Of a stretch of DNA of 17,346 nucleotides, positions 1-6,293 are shown piece after piece. A program made the translations under genes and the position numbers. This stretch comes from an uncultured Methanomassiliicoccaceae archaeon (GTDB taxonomy: Archaea; Thermoplasmatota; Thermoplasmata; Methanomassiliicoccales; Methanomethylophilaceae), in NCBI GenBank assembly GCA_905187815.1, contig CAJJJM010000022.1, positions 1-17,346 of the forward strand. Reading direction: 5' to 3'. The number at the start of each line of letters is the position of its first letter. The stretch's first letter is position 1. The notes beneath the pieces were generated by a model, which did not search any database, was not told the origin of the DNA, and saw only the letters and a list, made by a program, of their open reading frames with translations.

Positions 1-216
1 GACGGTGCTGCCGCCCTTGAGCTCGCTCATTGCGCCCTGCACCATCTTGTGCGACATCGTGTTTGTGAAGAAAATCATTAAGTCGGGGCTTCCCATTTTT
101 TTGCGGAGGACGCCGCTGGGCTTGGTGAAAATTTTGCTCTGACCCTGATAGCTGTCACACAGGTCCTTATAGCGGCGCTCCATACACTCGTTGCCGCCGA
201 GAATCACAATGCTCAT
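1..216 (-). CDS. DUF2325 domain protein (3' end cut by window edge)
   Basis: The minus-strand frame opens at an ATG (214-216) and runs off the left edge after 72 codons. It begins MSIVILGGNECMERRYKDLC and continues with a lysine-rich FTKPSGVLRKKMGSPDL stretch and FTNTMSHKM, the pattern of the small DUF2325 family of Firmicutes. Members are roughly 90-100 residues, so perhaps three quarters is visible. The molecular role of the family is not established; some members sit near metal or redox genes. A good Shine-Dalgarno (GAAGGGAG on the minus strand, about 223-230) lies 6-8 nt before the ATG and fixes the start. The long leader upstream carries a promoter, two operators and a terminator (separate entries). 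The neighbouring P-type ATPase is divergent. Family assignment is fairly secure; function is unknown. Confidence 0.75.
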   Translation of the reverse strand, partial: MSIVILGGNECMERRYKDLCDSYQGQSKIFTKPSGVLRKKMGSPDLMIFFTNTMSHKMVQGAMSELKGGSTV

Positions 217-232
217 AAGATGCTCCCTTCTT

Positions 233-252
233 TGGTTAGAGTAGTTTAACCA
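233..252. promoter_or_regulatory. Proximal inverted-repeat operator, copy 2
   Basis: TGGTTAGA-gtag-TTTAACCA: 8-bp arms with one mismatch around a 4-bp centre. It shares the core GTTAGAGnnGTyTAAC with the copy at 313-332, centre to centre 80 bp. It lies just upstream of the DUF2325 Shine-Dalgarno, inside the transcribed leader. The repeated design implies a dimeric repressor. TTAG/CTAA half sites recall DtxR/MntR-type metalloregulators, which is a guess. Confidence 0.55.
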
Positions 253-259
253 GAAATTT

Positions 260-283
260 AAAAAACATGCGTCCGCAGACGCA
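260..283 (-). terminator. Intrinsic terminator inside the DUF2325 leader
   Basis: On the minus strand TGCGTC-TGCG-GACGCA forms a 6-bp stem with a 4-nt loop (268-283), followed after two bases by six T (265-260). This is the form of a rho-independent terminator. It lies between the predicted start of transcription (about 332) and the DUF2325 Shine-Dalgarno, so it would act as an attenuator or would end a short leader RNA of about 75 nt. The stem is short, so its efficiency is uncertain. Confidence 0.5.
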
Positions 284-312
284 CTGGAAAAAGCTTTCTT
301 CCACTCCCATGT

Positions 313-332
313 AAGTTAGAGCTGTCTAACTT
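313..332. promoter_or_regulatory. Perfect 20-bp inverted-repeat operator, copy 1
   Basis: AAGTTAGA-gctg-TCTAACTT, 8-bp arms with no mismatch. It starts 7 bp downstream of the minus-strand -10 box (339-344), so it covers the predicted transcription start, a classic repressor position. A second, slightly degenerate copy lies at 233-252. The regulator is not in the window; a DtxR/MntR-like metal-dependent repressor is a plausible but unproven candidate. Confidence 0.65.
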
Positions 333-338
333 GATGCC

Positions 339-367
339 ATCATACCAGCTTTCAGCCCAGTTGTCAA
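339..367 (-). promoter_or_regulatory. Sigma-A type promoter for DUF2325 gene
   Basis: On the minus strand a consensus -35 TTGACA (367-362) and a -10 TATGAT (344-339) are separated by exactly 17 bp. Transcription would start near 332, inside operator copy 1, giving a leader of about 115 nt before the DUF2325 ATG. Confidence 0.75.
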
Positions 368-439
368 GTATGTTTTTGCGATGCAGGCGTCAGCTGGCAA
401 GGGAAGTGTAACGAAACTGTAAAACAATGCCGGGAAATC

Positions 440-468
440 TTGACGATTGCGTGCAGCGGCACTAAAAT
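440..468 (+). promoter_or_regulatory. Sigma-A type promoter for the P-type ATPase
   Basis: -35 TTGACG (440-445) and -10 TAAAAT (463-468) with a 17-bp spacer. The start would be near 475, about 75 nt before the ATPase ATG at 551. It is divergent from the DUF2325 promoter 70 bp away. Confidence 0.6.
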
Positions 469-550
469 GAGGCAAACACCTGCCATTTGTGCAGAATTCG
501 AGAAACAAGACACGGTCCCGTTTTTTGCGGACCGGAAAAGGAATGTTTTT

Positions 551-1533
551 ATGCAGCAGCAAATCCCCGACTCTCCCGCTCTGCGCGGTCTGACCTCCGC
601 CGAGGCGGACGCGCGCGCGGCGCAGGGTCTTACCAACCGACAAAGCGACCCCGGCGGAAAATCCGCCGGCGAGATCATTCGCTCCAACACCCTGACGTTT
701 TTCAACCTGATTTTTGCCGTCATTGCGGTGCTTCTGTGCCTCGTCGGCTCCTACCGCAACCTGACGTTTCTGCCGGTCGTCGTCGGAAACACTCTCATCG
801 GCATCTTCCAGGAGCTGCGCGCCAAGCGGATTCTGGACAAAATGAGTCTTCTGCATGCGCCGCATGCCGTCGCGCTGCGAGATGGGCTGGAATGTCAGCT
901 TGCCGCAGGCGAGCTGGTACAGGGCGACGTGGTAATTCTTGCCGCAGGCGACCAGATTCCGGCGGATGCGACGGTTCTTGCCGGCTGCGTGCAGGTCAAT
1001 GAAGCGCTTCTCACCGGCGAGAGCGATGAGATTGAAAAAGCGCCGGGCAGCAGCCTGCTTTCCGGCAGCTTCGTTGTCGCGGGCAGATGCTATGCCCGGC
1101 TCGACCGCGTCGGAGACGAGTCGTATATCGCAAAGCTCACGCGCGAGGCAAAAGCTGTTTCCGAGGGCGAGCAGTCGGAAATGATCCGCTCGATCAACCG
1201 CATTGTCAAATGGATTGGCTTTACGATCCTCCCGATTGGTCTCATTCTATTTGCGCAGAGCTATTTCTATTCCGGGGAAACGCTGCAGAAAAGCGTCGTC
1301 TCCGCCATCGCCGCCGTCATCGGCATGATCCCCGAGGGGCTCTACATGCTCACGACCATTGCGCTGGTTTTGGGTACCATGCGCCTTGCGCGTCGCAAGG
1401 TGCTGCTCCATGACATGAAGAGCATCGAAACGCTTGCGCGGGTCGACGTGCTGTGCGTCGACAAAACCGGCACCATCACCAAGGGCAACTTCGTGGTTCA
1501 GTCCGCGCTTCCCGCCGGGGAAGGCATCAGCGA
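551..1533 (+). CDS. HAD-type P-type cation ATPase, N-terminal part, truncated at a sequence join
   Basis: Membrane ion pump of the P-type ATPase family. About 328 codons are coherent: an N-terminal cytoplasmic stretch, a first pair of membrane helices (around FNLIFAVIAVLLCLVGS), the actuator domain with TGES (residues 155-158), another helix pair with PEGL (261-264), and the phosphorylation motif DKTGTIT with catalytic Asp304. PEGL in place of PEGLP and the overall look resemble bacterial CtpE-like or Ca/Mg-type pumps; the ion cannot be told from this part. The ATG at 551 is preferred over the upstream in-frame codon at 440 because AAAGGA lies 8 nt before it and the upstream residues look non-coding. 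Similarity stops about 25 residues after DKTGT, where archaeal sequence of opposite polarity begins; the nucleotide-binding half and C-terminal helices are missing. This is more likely an assembly join than a natural truncation. Confidence 0.8.
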
Positions 1534-1550
1534 GGCCGCGGATGGATGCG
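1520..1550. other. Join 1: bacterial sequence to archaeal sequence
   Basis: The ATPase frame (plus) loses family likeness here, and the minus-strand frame starting at 1654 is coherent only down to about 1535. Both genes are cut at the same place, with a GC-rich stretch at 1531-1540 (gaggccgcgg) that fits both sides. The exact base cannot be fixed by eye. Confidence 0.65.
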
Positions 1551-1654
1551 ATGCGGTCCGTCAGCATGTCGCCGTAAAGGATGTCGGACACCGAGAGCGC
1601 GAAGCATGGGTCCTCGGACGACACCACGATTCCGTCAATTGTCTCAGCCGTCAT
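1535..1654 (-). CDS. Unrecognised archaeal protein, N-terminal fragment
   Basis: An ATG at 1652-1654 follows the stop of the CdhD-like gene by 4 bases, so it is the next gene of the same operon. About 40 codons are coherent, beginning MTAETIDGIVVSSEDPCFALS and continuing with SDILYGDMLTDRIASIRG, before the join to bacterial sequence. I do not recognise a family. The tight spacing suggests co-translation and perhaps a role linked to the CdhD-like protein. The frame stays open further left into the ATPase region, but that part is antisense shadow. Confidence 0.5.
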
Positions 1655-1658
1655 GGTA

Positions 1659-2456
1659 TCACAGGTCAGCCAGCTCCTCTCCGTAGACACGCGCCATGTC
1701 GGCCGCACCGGGACCCCTCACGAAAATGATGTCGGCACCGGCCAGCATGGCCGCGAGCGCTGATTCGGCCTCCCACATCGACGCCTCCCTGGCGTCGGAG
1801 AATCCGCGATTCCAGCAGCCGGTGACGTCTGCGACGATGGGGTGCCTGAGGGCTGATTCCCCTCCGAGGGCCCTGCTCCTCAGCTCCTCCGTCAGGCGGA
1901 CGTCCTCGGAGAGGCCGTCCCCTATGGCGAATCCGGAGACGAGGATGAGAATCCTTCTGGCGCCGCCGGCTTCCAGCTCGGAGCTCCTGCATGAAATCTC
2001 ATCGGCAGATCCGCCGGTGGCCGTGATGGCGTGATGCTCCGATGCAGCTCCGTCGATCAGTATCATCACCGTGTCATCCACGTCATCGAGACGGTCCAGG
2101 ACGTCCCTGTCGGCTCTCACGGCTATCGGCATGCGGGTCCTTTCCGAGATCCTGCGGACGAGGTCCGCGGATCCGTGACGCAGATCCAGGAGAATCCCGT
2201 CCGCACCGATCTCCTTCCACATGACCGACCATTCCGACGGGTCGGTCTGCCTGCCGGAGAACATTTCGGATGCCACGCTCGGATACGATCCAAGGTCGTC
2301 GGTGACCTCCCCGAACACCAGGGGGCGTCTGCGCCTGGCTCCGTCCATCTGGAGGAAGGGGAGGCTCTGCGCTCCTCCTGCTACGTAGTCCCCGCGCCCC
2401 AGGACGATCTCCTCCAGGGGTCCGACGGGCCTGCGCGACGTCTTCGGTATGCGCAT
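1659..2456 (-). CDS. CdhD/AcsD-like protein (CO dehydrogenase/acetyl-CoA synthase delta-subunit family)
   Basis: 265 residues. The N-terminal half follows the family pattern: a GG...LPF segment (residues 28-34), RPLVFGEVTDD (44-54), a proline region, DPSEW (72-76) and GADGILLDL (84-92). Family members carry the corrinoid-interacting TIM barrel that passes methyl groups between a pterin and acetyl-CoA synthase. This protein is much shorter than true CdhD (usually above 380 residues). It shows no cysteine cluster. No other CODH/ACS subunit gene is in view. It starts one base after the stop of the ACT-domain gene and is followed by another gene 4 bases on, so it is in an operon. A methyl-transfer or corrinoid-related role is inference; it need not take part in acetyl-CoA synthesis. 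Family call is moderately sure. Confidence 0.6.
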   Translation of the reverse strand: MRIPKTSRRPVGPLEEIVLGRGDYVAGGAQSLPFLQMDGARRRRPLVFGEVTDDLGSYPSVASEMFSGRQTDPSEWSVMWKEIGADGILLDLRHGSADLVRRISERTRMPIAVRADRDVLDRLDDVDDTVMILIDGAASEHHAITATGGSADEISCRSSELEAGGARRILILVSGFAIGDGLSEDVRLTEELRSRALGGESALRHPIVADVTGCWNRGFSDAREASMWEAESALAAMLAGADIIFVRGPGAADMARVYGEELADL

Positions 2457-2457
2457 C

Positions 2458-3369
2458 TCAGCTCAGCTCTGTGAGCTCCTTGACCAGGAACACGCCGTTG
2501 AGGCCGTCCATGGCCCCAGGGAGAAGGTCGCAGATCTCGCGGAACGACTTGTCGCTCTTCCCGATGTCCATGACGAGCTCCAGGTACATGGTCTCGTAGC
2601 AGATCTTGACCTTGCTGAACACGGAGATGAGGTTGACGTTCCACTCGGCGATGACGGACAGGGCCTGGGTGATGCTCCCGGGGCAGTCCGGGATCTCCAT
2701 GCCCACCTTTACGAGGCGGGTATCCTCCTTGAAGAACGTGATGGAGAGGATCCAGGAGTCGGCATCCATCGTGATGAGGACGTTCTTGCCGTTGATGTCG
2801 GGCAGTATGTCCCCGTACTGGTCGGAGACGTCGAAGCACTCGTTGACGATGCTCGACGGATATCCGCGGCGGATCTCCACCTTGTTACCGTCGGCGCTGT
2901 TGCTTCCTTTGAACAGCCTTCCGATCTCGGCGGGCTTGAAGTCGATCCTCTTGATCTTGGACACGCTGGGGTCGTTCCTCGCCTTGAGCGATTCGAACTC
3001 CTCCTTGAGGATGTCGACCTCTCCGGCGAAGTTCATGTCGGCCATGAGCTTCCAGACGATGACCGTATCAGATATCCCGTTGAGGGAGACCGAGTTGAGG
3101 ATGTTGATCTCCTTGGCTGCGAGGAAGTTGGCGGCCTGGGCGCTGGATCCAGGGACGTCGTCGAGGTACATCGTTATGTGCGTGAGCGTGCGGTAGTTCT
3201 CCTGCGGGAACACGGAGAGGATGATCTCATAGTCCTTGGGGCCCGCGGCGGGATGTTTGAACAGGGTGCTGTAGACGCACCCGCCGTCGACGAGACCCAT
3301 GGTGTCGGACATCCAGCTGTCCACCTTGATCGAAGAACCGTTGACTTTCGCAAACTCCCAAATCTTCAT
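2458..3369 (-). CDS. Two-ACT-domain protein, probable small-molecule sensor
   Basis: 303 residues with two ACT-like modules. The first centres on LTHITMYLDDVPGSSAQAANF (DVPGS at residues 71-75), the second on KVGMEIPDCPGSITQALSVI (DCPGS at 228-232); the V/C-PGS turn followed by a helix is the ACT ligand-binding signature. No catalytic domain is attached, so it may be a stand-alone regulatory or amino-acid-sensing protein, as is common in archaea. The start at 3369 has GAGG 6 nt upstream. It lies 33 bp downstream of the small helical gene and one base before the CdhD-like gene, within the same minus-strand operon. The ligand is unknown. Confidence 0.7.
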   Translation of the reverse strand: MKIWEFAKVNGSSIKVDSWMSDTMGLVDGGCVYSTLFKHPAAGPKDYEIILSVFPQENYRTLTHITMYLDDVPGSSAQAANFLAAKEINILNSVSLNGISDTVIVWKLMADMNFAGEVDILKEEFESLKARNDPSVSKIKRIDFKPAEIGRLFKGSNSADGNKVEIRRGYPSSIVNECFDVSDQYGDILPDINGKNVLITMDADSWILSITFFKEDTRLVKVGMEIPDCPGSITQALSVIAEWNVNLISVFSKVKICYETMYLELVMDIGKSDKSFREICDLLPGAMDGLNGVFLVKELTELS

Positions 3370-3402
3370 TTGAGCCCTCGGCGAAGTGATTGCCAGTGGT
3401 GG

Positions 3403-3675
3403 TCAAAAACTTTTGCGACGCTCTGGGTGTTCATCGCCGGAGAGGTCGAACATGTGCTTGGGGGACACCAGCGGTTGGGTCCACAGAGGGTCGTCCTCGA
3501 GCGTCTCCAAGTCCAGGGCCAGGTTCCTCAGGCTCCCGTCGTCTGAGTGGTCCGATGCCATCCTCCTGATGGTCTCTGACCTGCCTTCGGCGCGCATCTC
3601 CATGCCGGACATGCGTAACGCCTCATCCATCAGGTCGGCGGCCTCGTTGAGGAGCCTCTCCGCCTCGCGGAGCAT
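3403..3675 (-). CDS. Small hypothetical protein with helical N-terminus
   Basis: 90 residues. The first 35 residues (MLREAERLLNEAADLMDEA onward) look like an amphipathic helix with a heptad-like pattern, the rest is charged and low in hydrophobics. No family recognised. GAGAGG lies 6 nt before the ATG. The gene starts 25 bp after the stop of the zinc-ribbon gene and precedes the ACT-domain gene by 33 bp, so it belongs to the operon. A strong AGGAGGT sits over the end of the upstream gene, but no start codon follows it at the right distance. Confidence 0.55.
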   Translation of the reverse strand: MLREAERLLNEAADLMDEALRMSGMEMRAEGRSETIRRMASDHSDDGSLRNLALDLETLEDDPLWTQPLVSPKHMFDLSGDEHPERRKSF

Positions 3676-3700
3676 TTTGGCCCTCTCGGTGCGGTCCGTG

Positions 3701-4090
3701 TCAGAACCTCCTGTCGATCACGTACCTGGCAGGCTTGGATGTGTTCCCCTTGGCTGTGTAGCCGCAGACCTTGCACCTGCGCATGAGCTCCACGGTCCTG
3801 CCCTCGAGTGTCCTGTTCCTTACGGACAGCAGTATCGAGCCGCATACGGGGCACCACTTCCCGGCAGGCCTCCCGCGGTCGGCGTATCTGATCTCGAGCT
3901 TCAGGAGCTGTCTGGATATGCCGATCCTTCTGATTCTCTCGGGTCCGATGCGGTAGTCCGTGTCCATGCACATCAGCTCTGCGGAGACGGCGTCGCACAG
4001 CTGCCTCTGCGAACCCAGATGCGGCGTGCGTACCAGCACGTTCTCGATGGCCTTGGCGACCTCGTCCTCCGAGGGGATCCTGTAGGACAT
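3701..4090 (-). CDS. Archaeal zinc-ribbon protein
   Basis: 129 residues from the ATG at 4090 (MSYRIPSEDEVAKAI). The N-terminal 75 residues look helical and helix-turn-helix-like (SQRQLCDAVSAELM, then YRIGPERIRRIGISRQLLKL). The C-terminal part is a zinc ribbon: CPVC at residues 80-83 and CKVC at 106-109, ending in a basic tail. This suggests nucleic-acid binding, but no family name is certain. An in-frame ATG at 4105 gives 5 more residues; I prefer 4090 because the AT-rich TATA-like box at 4111-4120 is centred 25 bp upstream of it, which fits a leaderless archaeal mRNA. It is the first gene of the minus-strand operon leading to the ACT and CdhD-like genes. Confidence 0.65.
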   Translation of the reverse strand: MSYRIPSEDEVAKAIENVLVRTPHLGSQRQLCDAVSAELMCMDTDYRIGPERIRRIGISRQLLKLEIRYADRGRPAGKWCPVCGSILLSVRNRTLEGRTVELMRRCKVCGYTAKGNTSKPARYVIDRRF

Positions 4091-4110
4091 GCCTGGAACA
4101 TGCATTTGCC

Positions 4111-4120
4111 GATATTAATT
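4111..4120 (-). promoter_or_regulatory. Archaeal TATA-like box for the zinc-ribbon operon
   Basis: AATTAATATC on the minus strand, centred 25 bp before the ATG at 4090. It predicts transcription starting at or within a base or two of that ATG. Confidence 0.5.
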
Positions 4121-4133
4121 TCAGAACCCGCTC

Positions 4134-4141
4134 TATTTAAA
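4134..4141 (+). promoter_or_regulatory. Archaeal TATA box for tRNA-Leu
   Basis: TATTTAAA, centred about 27 bp before the first base of the tRNA, the canonical TBP distance for an archaeal tRNA promoter with a very short 5' leader. Confidence 0.75.
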
Positions 4142-4164
4142 GGGGATTGTGATACCGCCCATGA

Positions 4165-4250
4165 GCGGGAGTGGCCGAGCTGGCCAAAGGCGCGGGACTT
4201 AAGATCCCGTCCTTAGTGGTTCAAGGGTTCGAATCCCTTCTCCCGCACCA
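4165..4250 (+). tRNA. tRNA-Leu (anticodon UAA), CCA encoded
   Basis: Acceptor GCGGGAG (4165-4171) pairs with CTCCCGC (4240-4246), then A and an encoded CCA (4248-4250). The anticodon stem CGGGA/TCCCG encloses loop CTTAAGA with anticodon TAA at 4200-4202. There is a long class II variable arm of about 13 nt and a T arm AAGGG-TTCGAAT-CCCTT. G-rich D-arm with GGCCGAG start is typical of leucine tRNAs. No intron is present after the anticodon. It decodes UUA and UUG. Confidence 0.95.
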
Positions 4251-4280
4251 TACTCCGGACCCTGCCTTTGAGCGCATACC

Positions 4281-4287
4281 AATATAT
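4281..4287 (+). promoter_or_regulatory. TATA-like box for the DUF5654 gene
   Basis: AATATAT lies 25-30 bp before the ATG at 4312. This spacing argues for a leaderless message starting at 4312 and against the in-frame ATG at 4291. Confidence 0.5.
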
Positions 4288-4311
4288 CCGATGCATCTGC
4301 ATTCGTTATCC

Positions 4312-4590
4312 ATGTCAGCAAAATCTGACGAATTCAAGGTTCAGCTTCTCGAGACCTTCGCTTCGCTCATCACGGCGGCCTTCGGTCTCGTTGCGGCCCT
4401 GGCATGGAACGATACCATCAAGGCGGTCATCAAGGAGGTGTTCGGGACGGAGGACGACCTCATCGGCATGTTCGTCTATGCCATAATCGTGACCGTCATC
4501 GCGGTCATCATGACCCTGCTGATCTCCAGGTCCCTGTCTAAGGCCAAGAAAGCCCTCCACCTCATGAAGGAGGACGAGGACAAGGAGTGA
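4312..4590 (+). CDS. DUF5654-like small membrane protein
   Basis: 92 residues from MSAKSDEFKVQLLETFASL. Two membrane helices are visible: about residues 12-31 (ending near LVAALAWND) and about 49-68 (MFVYAIIVTVIAVIMTLLI), joined by a loop KEVFGTEDD, with a charged C-terminal tail rich in Lys, Asp and Glu. The AALAWN core with acidic loop matches the archaeal DUF5654 family, whose function is unknown. It sits 62 bp after tRNA-Leu with its own TATA-like box. Its stop is only 3 bp from the stop of the convergent AlbA_2 gene, leaving no room for a separate terminator. Confidence 0.7.
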   Translation: MSAKSDEFKVQLLETFASLITAAFGLVAALAWNDTIKAVIKEVFGTEDDLIGMFVYAIIVTVIAVIMTLLISRSLSKAKKALHLMKEDEDKE

Positions 4591-4593
4591 ACC

Positions 4594-5811
4594 TCAATCG
4601 GACCCGTCGGGCCCGTCGTCGTCCCTCTGCATGGACGCCTCTGGCCCGATGTCCGCAAACCTCTTCCTCAGCTTCCTGAGCCTCTTGTCGTTCTCGCGGT
4701 TCTTGACATAGGTCAGGAGCGTCATCCCTGTGAGCTCCTCCGTCCTCGGTCCGGAGCGCACATAGAATATCTCGATCTTCCCGTCCTTGAAGAAGACGGG
4801 TATGGGGCAGGGGGCGCATCTCACCCTGATGACGACCTTGTCGTCGAAGTCCAGCATGTCGAACCTGATGTACGGGAGGAATCCGTTCCCGATCTTGCTG
4901 GATATAAGGTTGGTCAGGTGGAGTCCCATCTTGTCCTTGTTCTCGAAGCTCTCAAGGTCTGCGCCGCATATGGATCCGTCGTCCGCAACCCCTATCAGCA
5001 GGTCTCCGCCATCGGAGTTGAGGAAGGCGACTATCGTCTTCAGGACGGCCTTCTCCATCCTCTTGTCCGTCTCGCCCGTCTCCAGGTTCGTGCGGAGGGT
5101 GGACTTGAACTCCAGCCTGTTCGACTCCCCGGACTCGATGAGCCTGAGGGTCTCGGCCTTCTCCATGTCCTTGATTCCCAGGGCCTCGGAGTTGATCTCA
5201 ATGAACGATCCGAGCGTGTATTTGAAGAGGTCGTGCTTGTCGTCCTCGTAGTAGAGGATGCAGACCACTGCCGTCCCAAGGATGACCATCACGATCTCCT
5301 CCATCAGCGTGGGGAGGTCGATCGTCTCCATCACGTCCCCGAGGTAGTACTGGAACACCCTCAGGACGGTGTACATGGACACGGACACGGAGAGTACGAA
5401 GAACATGACCATCAGCGGCCTCTCGCCGCGGGTCCCGGGGGCGGATCCCAGGAACATGTACACCAGTATCAGGCCCAGCAGTCCAAAGTTCACCCCGACG
5501 AGGAAGTTCACTGCGAGAGCGAGTATCGTGCTGTCCGTGAGCGCCCTGCCTATGACCCAGATGTAGAACGTGAGGCACATCATTATGACGATGAGCGGCG
5601 GGATGTGGACGCTCTTCCTGTCGGTAAAGATGGTCATCGCCAGAATGACGATCACCGGCAGGGTCAGCACGAGGTCGCGTGTCTCCCCGAAGAACGGGGA
5701 CACGATCGCGATGAAGAACGTCACCAGCAGCATGGCTATGTACAGCAGCATGGCGAACCTGCGGAGACGCATCGGCACGTCGCCCGCGATGTGGCCGTCT
5801 TGTTCCGGCAT
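4594..5811 (-). CDS. Six-helix membrane protein with cytoplasmic AlbA_2 (Schlafen-type) domain
   Basis: 405 residues. Hydrophobic segments near residues 20-41, 46-63, 71-91, 95-121, 133-157 and 171-188 predict about six membrane helices. After a charged linker, residues about 222-365 form an AlbA_2 domain: LIESGESNRLEFKSTL opens it, AVLKTIVAFLNSDGGDLLIGV carries the helix and glycine turn, followed by DDGSICGADL and a later YVRSGPRTEEL. AlbA_2 domains are usually linked to nucleic-acid binding and often to helicase or HTH regions; here it is tethered to the membrane. A role as a membrane-linked transcription factor or nucleic-acid sensor is inference. The start at 5811 is the first Met; ATAAAG about 28 bp upstream would make the message nearly leaderless. 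Confidence 0.75.
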   Translation of the reverse strand: MPEQDGHIAGDVPMRLRRFAMLLYIAMLLVTFFIAIVSPFFGETRDLVLTLPVIVILAMTIFTDRKSVHIPPLIVIMMCLTFYIWVIGRALTDSTILALAVNFLVGVNFGLLGLILVYMFLGSAPGTRGERPLMVMFFVLSVSVSMYTVLRVFQYYLGDVMETIDLPTLMEEIVMVILGTAVVCILYYEDDKHDLFKYTLGSFIEINSEALGIKDMEKAETLRLIESGESNRLEFKSTLRTNLETGETDKRMEKAVLKTIVAFLNSDGGDLLIGVADDGSICGADLESFENKDKMGLHLTNLISSKIGNGFLPYIRFDMLDFDDKVVIRVRCAPCPIPVFFKDGKIEIFYVRSGPRTEELTGMTLLTYVKNRENDKRLRKLRKRFADIGPEASMQRDDDGPDGSD

Positions 5812-5835
5812 GCCTGTAGCAACGAGGTATGTGTC

Positions 5836-5842
5836 TTTATGG
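5836..5842 (-). promoter_or_regulatory. Weak TATA-like element for the AlbA_2 gene
   Basis: CATAAAG on the minus strand, about 28 bp before the ATG at 5811. It is a weak match, supported mainly by position in the divergent intergenic region. Confidence 0.3.
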
Positions 5843-5875
5843 TTACGTCCGAAGCTTCCGCGCGTACGCGATTAG

Positions 5876-5883
5876 TATAAATA
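5876..5883 (+). promoter_or_regulatory. TATA box for the basic protein/PPC/ATPase operon
   Basis: TATAAATA. Transcription is expected near 5905, about 15 nt before the TTG start at 5920, leaving room for the GGAG at 5908-5911. Confidence 0.65.
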
Positions 5884-5919
5884 TCGTCGGTAGATTCGAC
5901 GCTCAACGGAGTAATATTC

Positions 5920-6285
5920 TTGCCAGGTGAAGCGAAGAAGAACAAGGTCGTCGTCAACCATCCGGCACCGTCCGGACAGTACGGCGACAAAGGGGCCAGG
6001 AAGAACAAGCAGCAGAGGACCAAGGAGTCCACCAAGAGGCAGGCGATGCTGAACACCCACAGGATCAACCCGTTCAAGTACGATATGAACGAGATCCTGG
6101 AGGCGTCGTCGATGGACCCGTCGAAGGCCTCGTCGTTCCTGGCATCCGTCATCGCCAAGGCGTCCCGCGTCTCCACCAAGGATGCCAAGGACTTCGTCAA
6201 GACCTTCCTGGAATCCGGAGACCTGACCAAGGAGGAGCACGACAAGATCTGCAAGCTCCTGGACAGGTACAGCCGCTGGCGCTGA
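5920..6285 (+). CDS. Basic hypothetical protein, TTG start
   Basis: 121 residues. The N-terminal 45 residues are strongly basic and low in complexity (MPGEAKKNKVVVNHPAP, then GARKNKQQRTKESTKRQ), the C-terminal 75 are helical (NPFKYDMNEILEASSMD, SSFLASVIAKASRVSTKDAKDF, LTKEEHDKICKLLDRY). A lysine-rich tail plus helical domain suggests nucleic-acid or ribosome binding, but I recognise no family. The TTG start is chosen because GGAG (5908-5911) lies 8 nt before it and the TATA box at 5876-5883 gives a short leader; no ATG is available before residue 43. It is the first of three plus-strand genes with short gaps (8 bp to the PPC gene). Confidence 0.6.
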   Translation: MPGEAKKNKVVVNHPAPSGQYGDKGARKNKQQRTKESTKRQAMLNTHRINPFKYDMNEILEASSMDPSKASSFLASVIAKASRVSTKDAKDFVKTFLESGDLTKEEHDKICKLLDRYSRWR

Positions 6286-6293
6286 GGCCCTCC

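Noticed and set aside
440..550. Upstream extension of the ATPase frame
   Set aside because: It contains the predicted promoter -10 and lies before a good Shine-Dalgarno; the residues do not look like a P-type ATPase N-terminus.
1247..1708. Longer minus-strand frame covering the ATPase end
   Set aside because: Only about 40 codons from 1654 are plausible archaeal coding; the rest is antisense to a well-supported ATPase, and the extra start at 1708 lies inside the CdhD-like gene.
2449..3546. 365-codon plus-strand open frame
   Set aside because: Antisense to the ACT-domain gene; its translation is rich in Val, Asp, Leu and Gly with no recognisable domain.
4918..5880. 320-codon plus-strand open frame
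   Set aside because: Antisense to the AlbA_2 membrane gene; its His- and Glu-rich translation is typical of a shadow frame.
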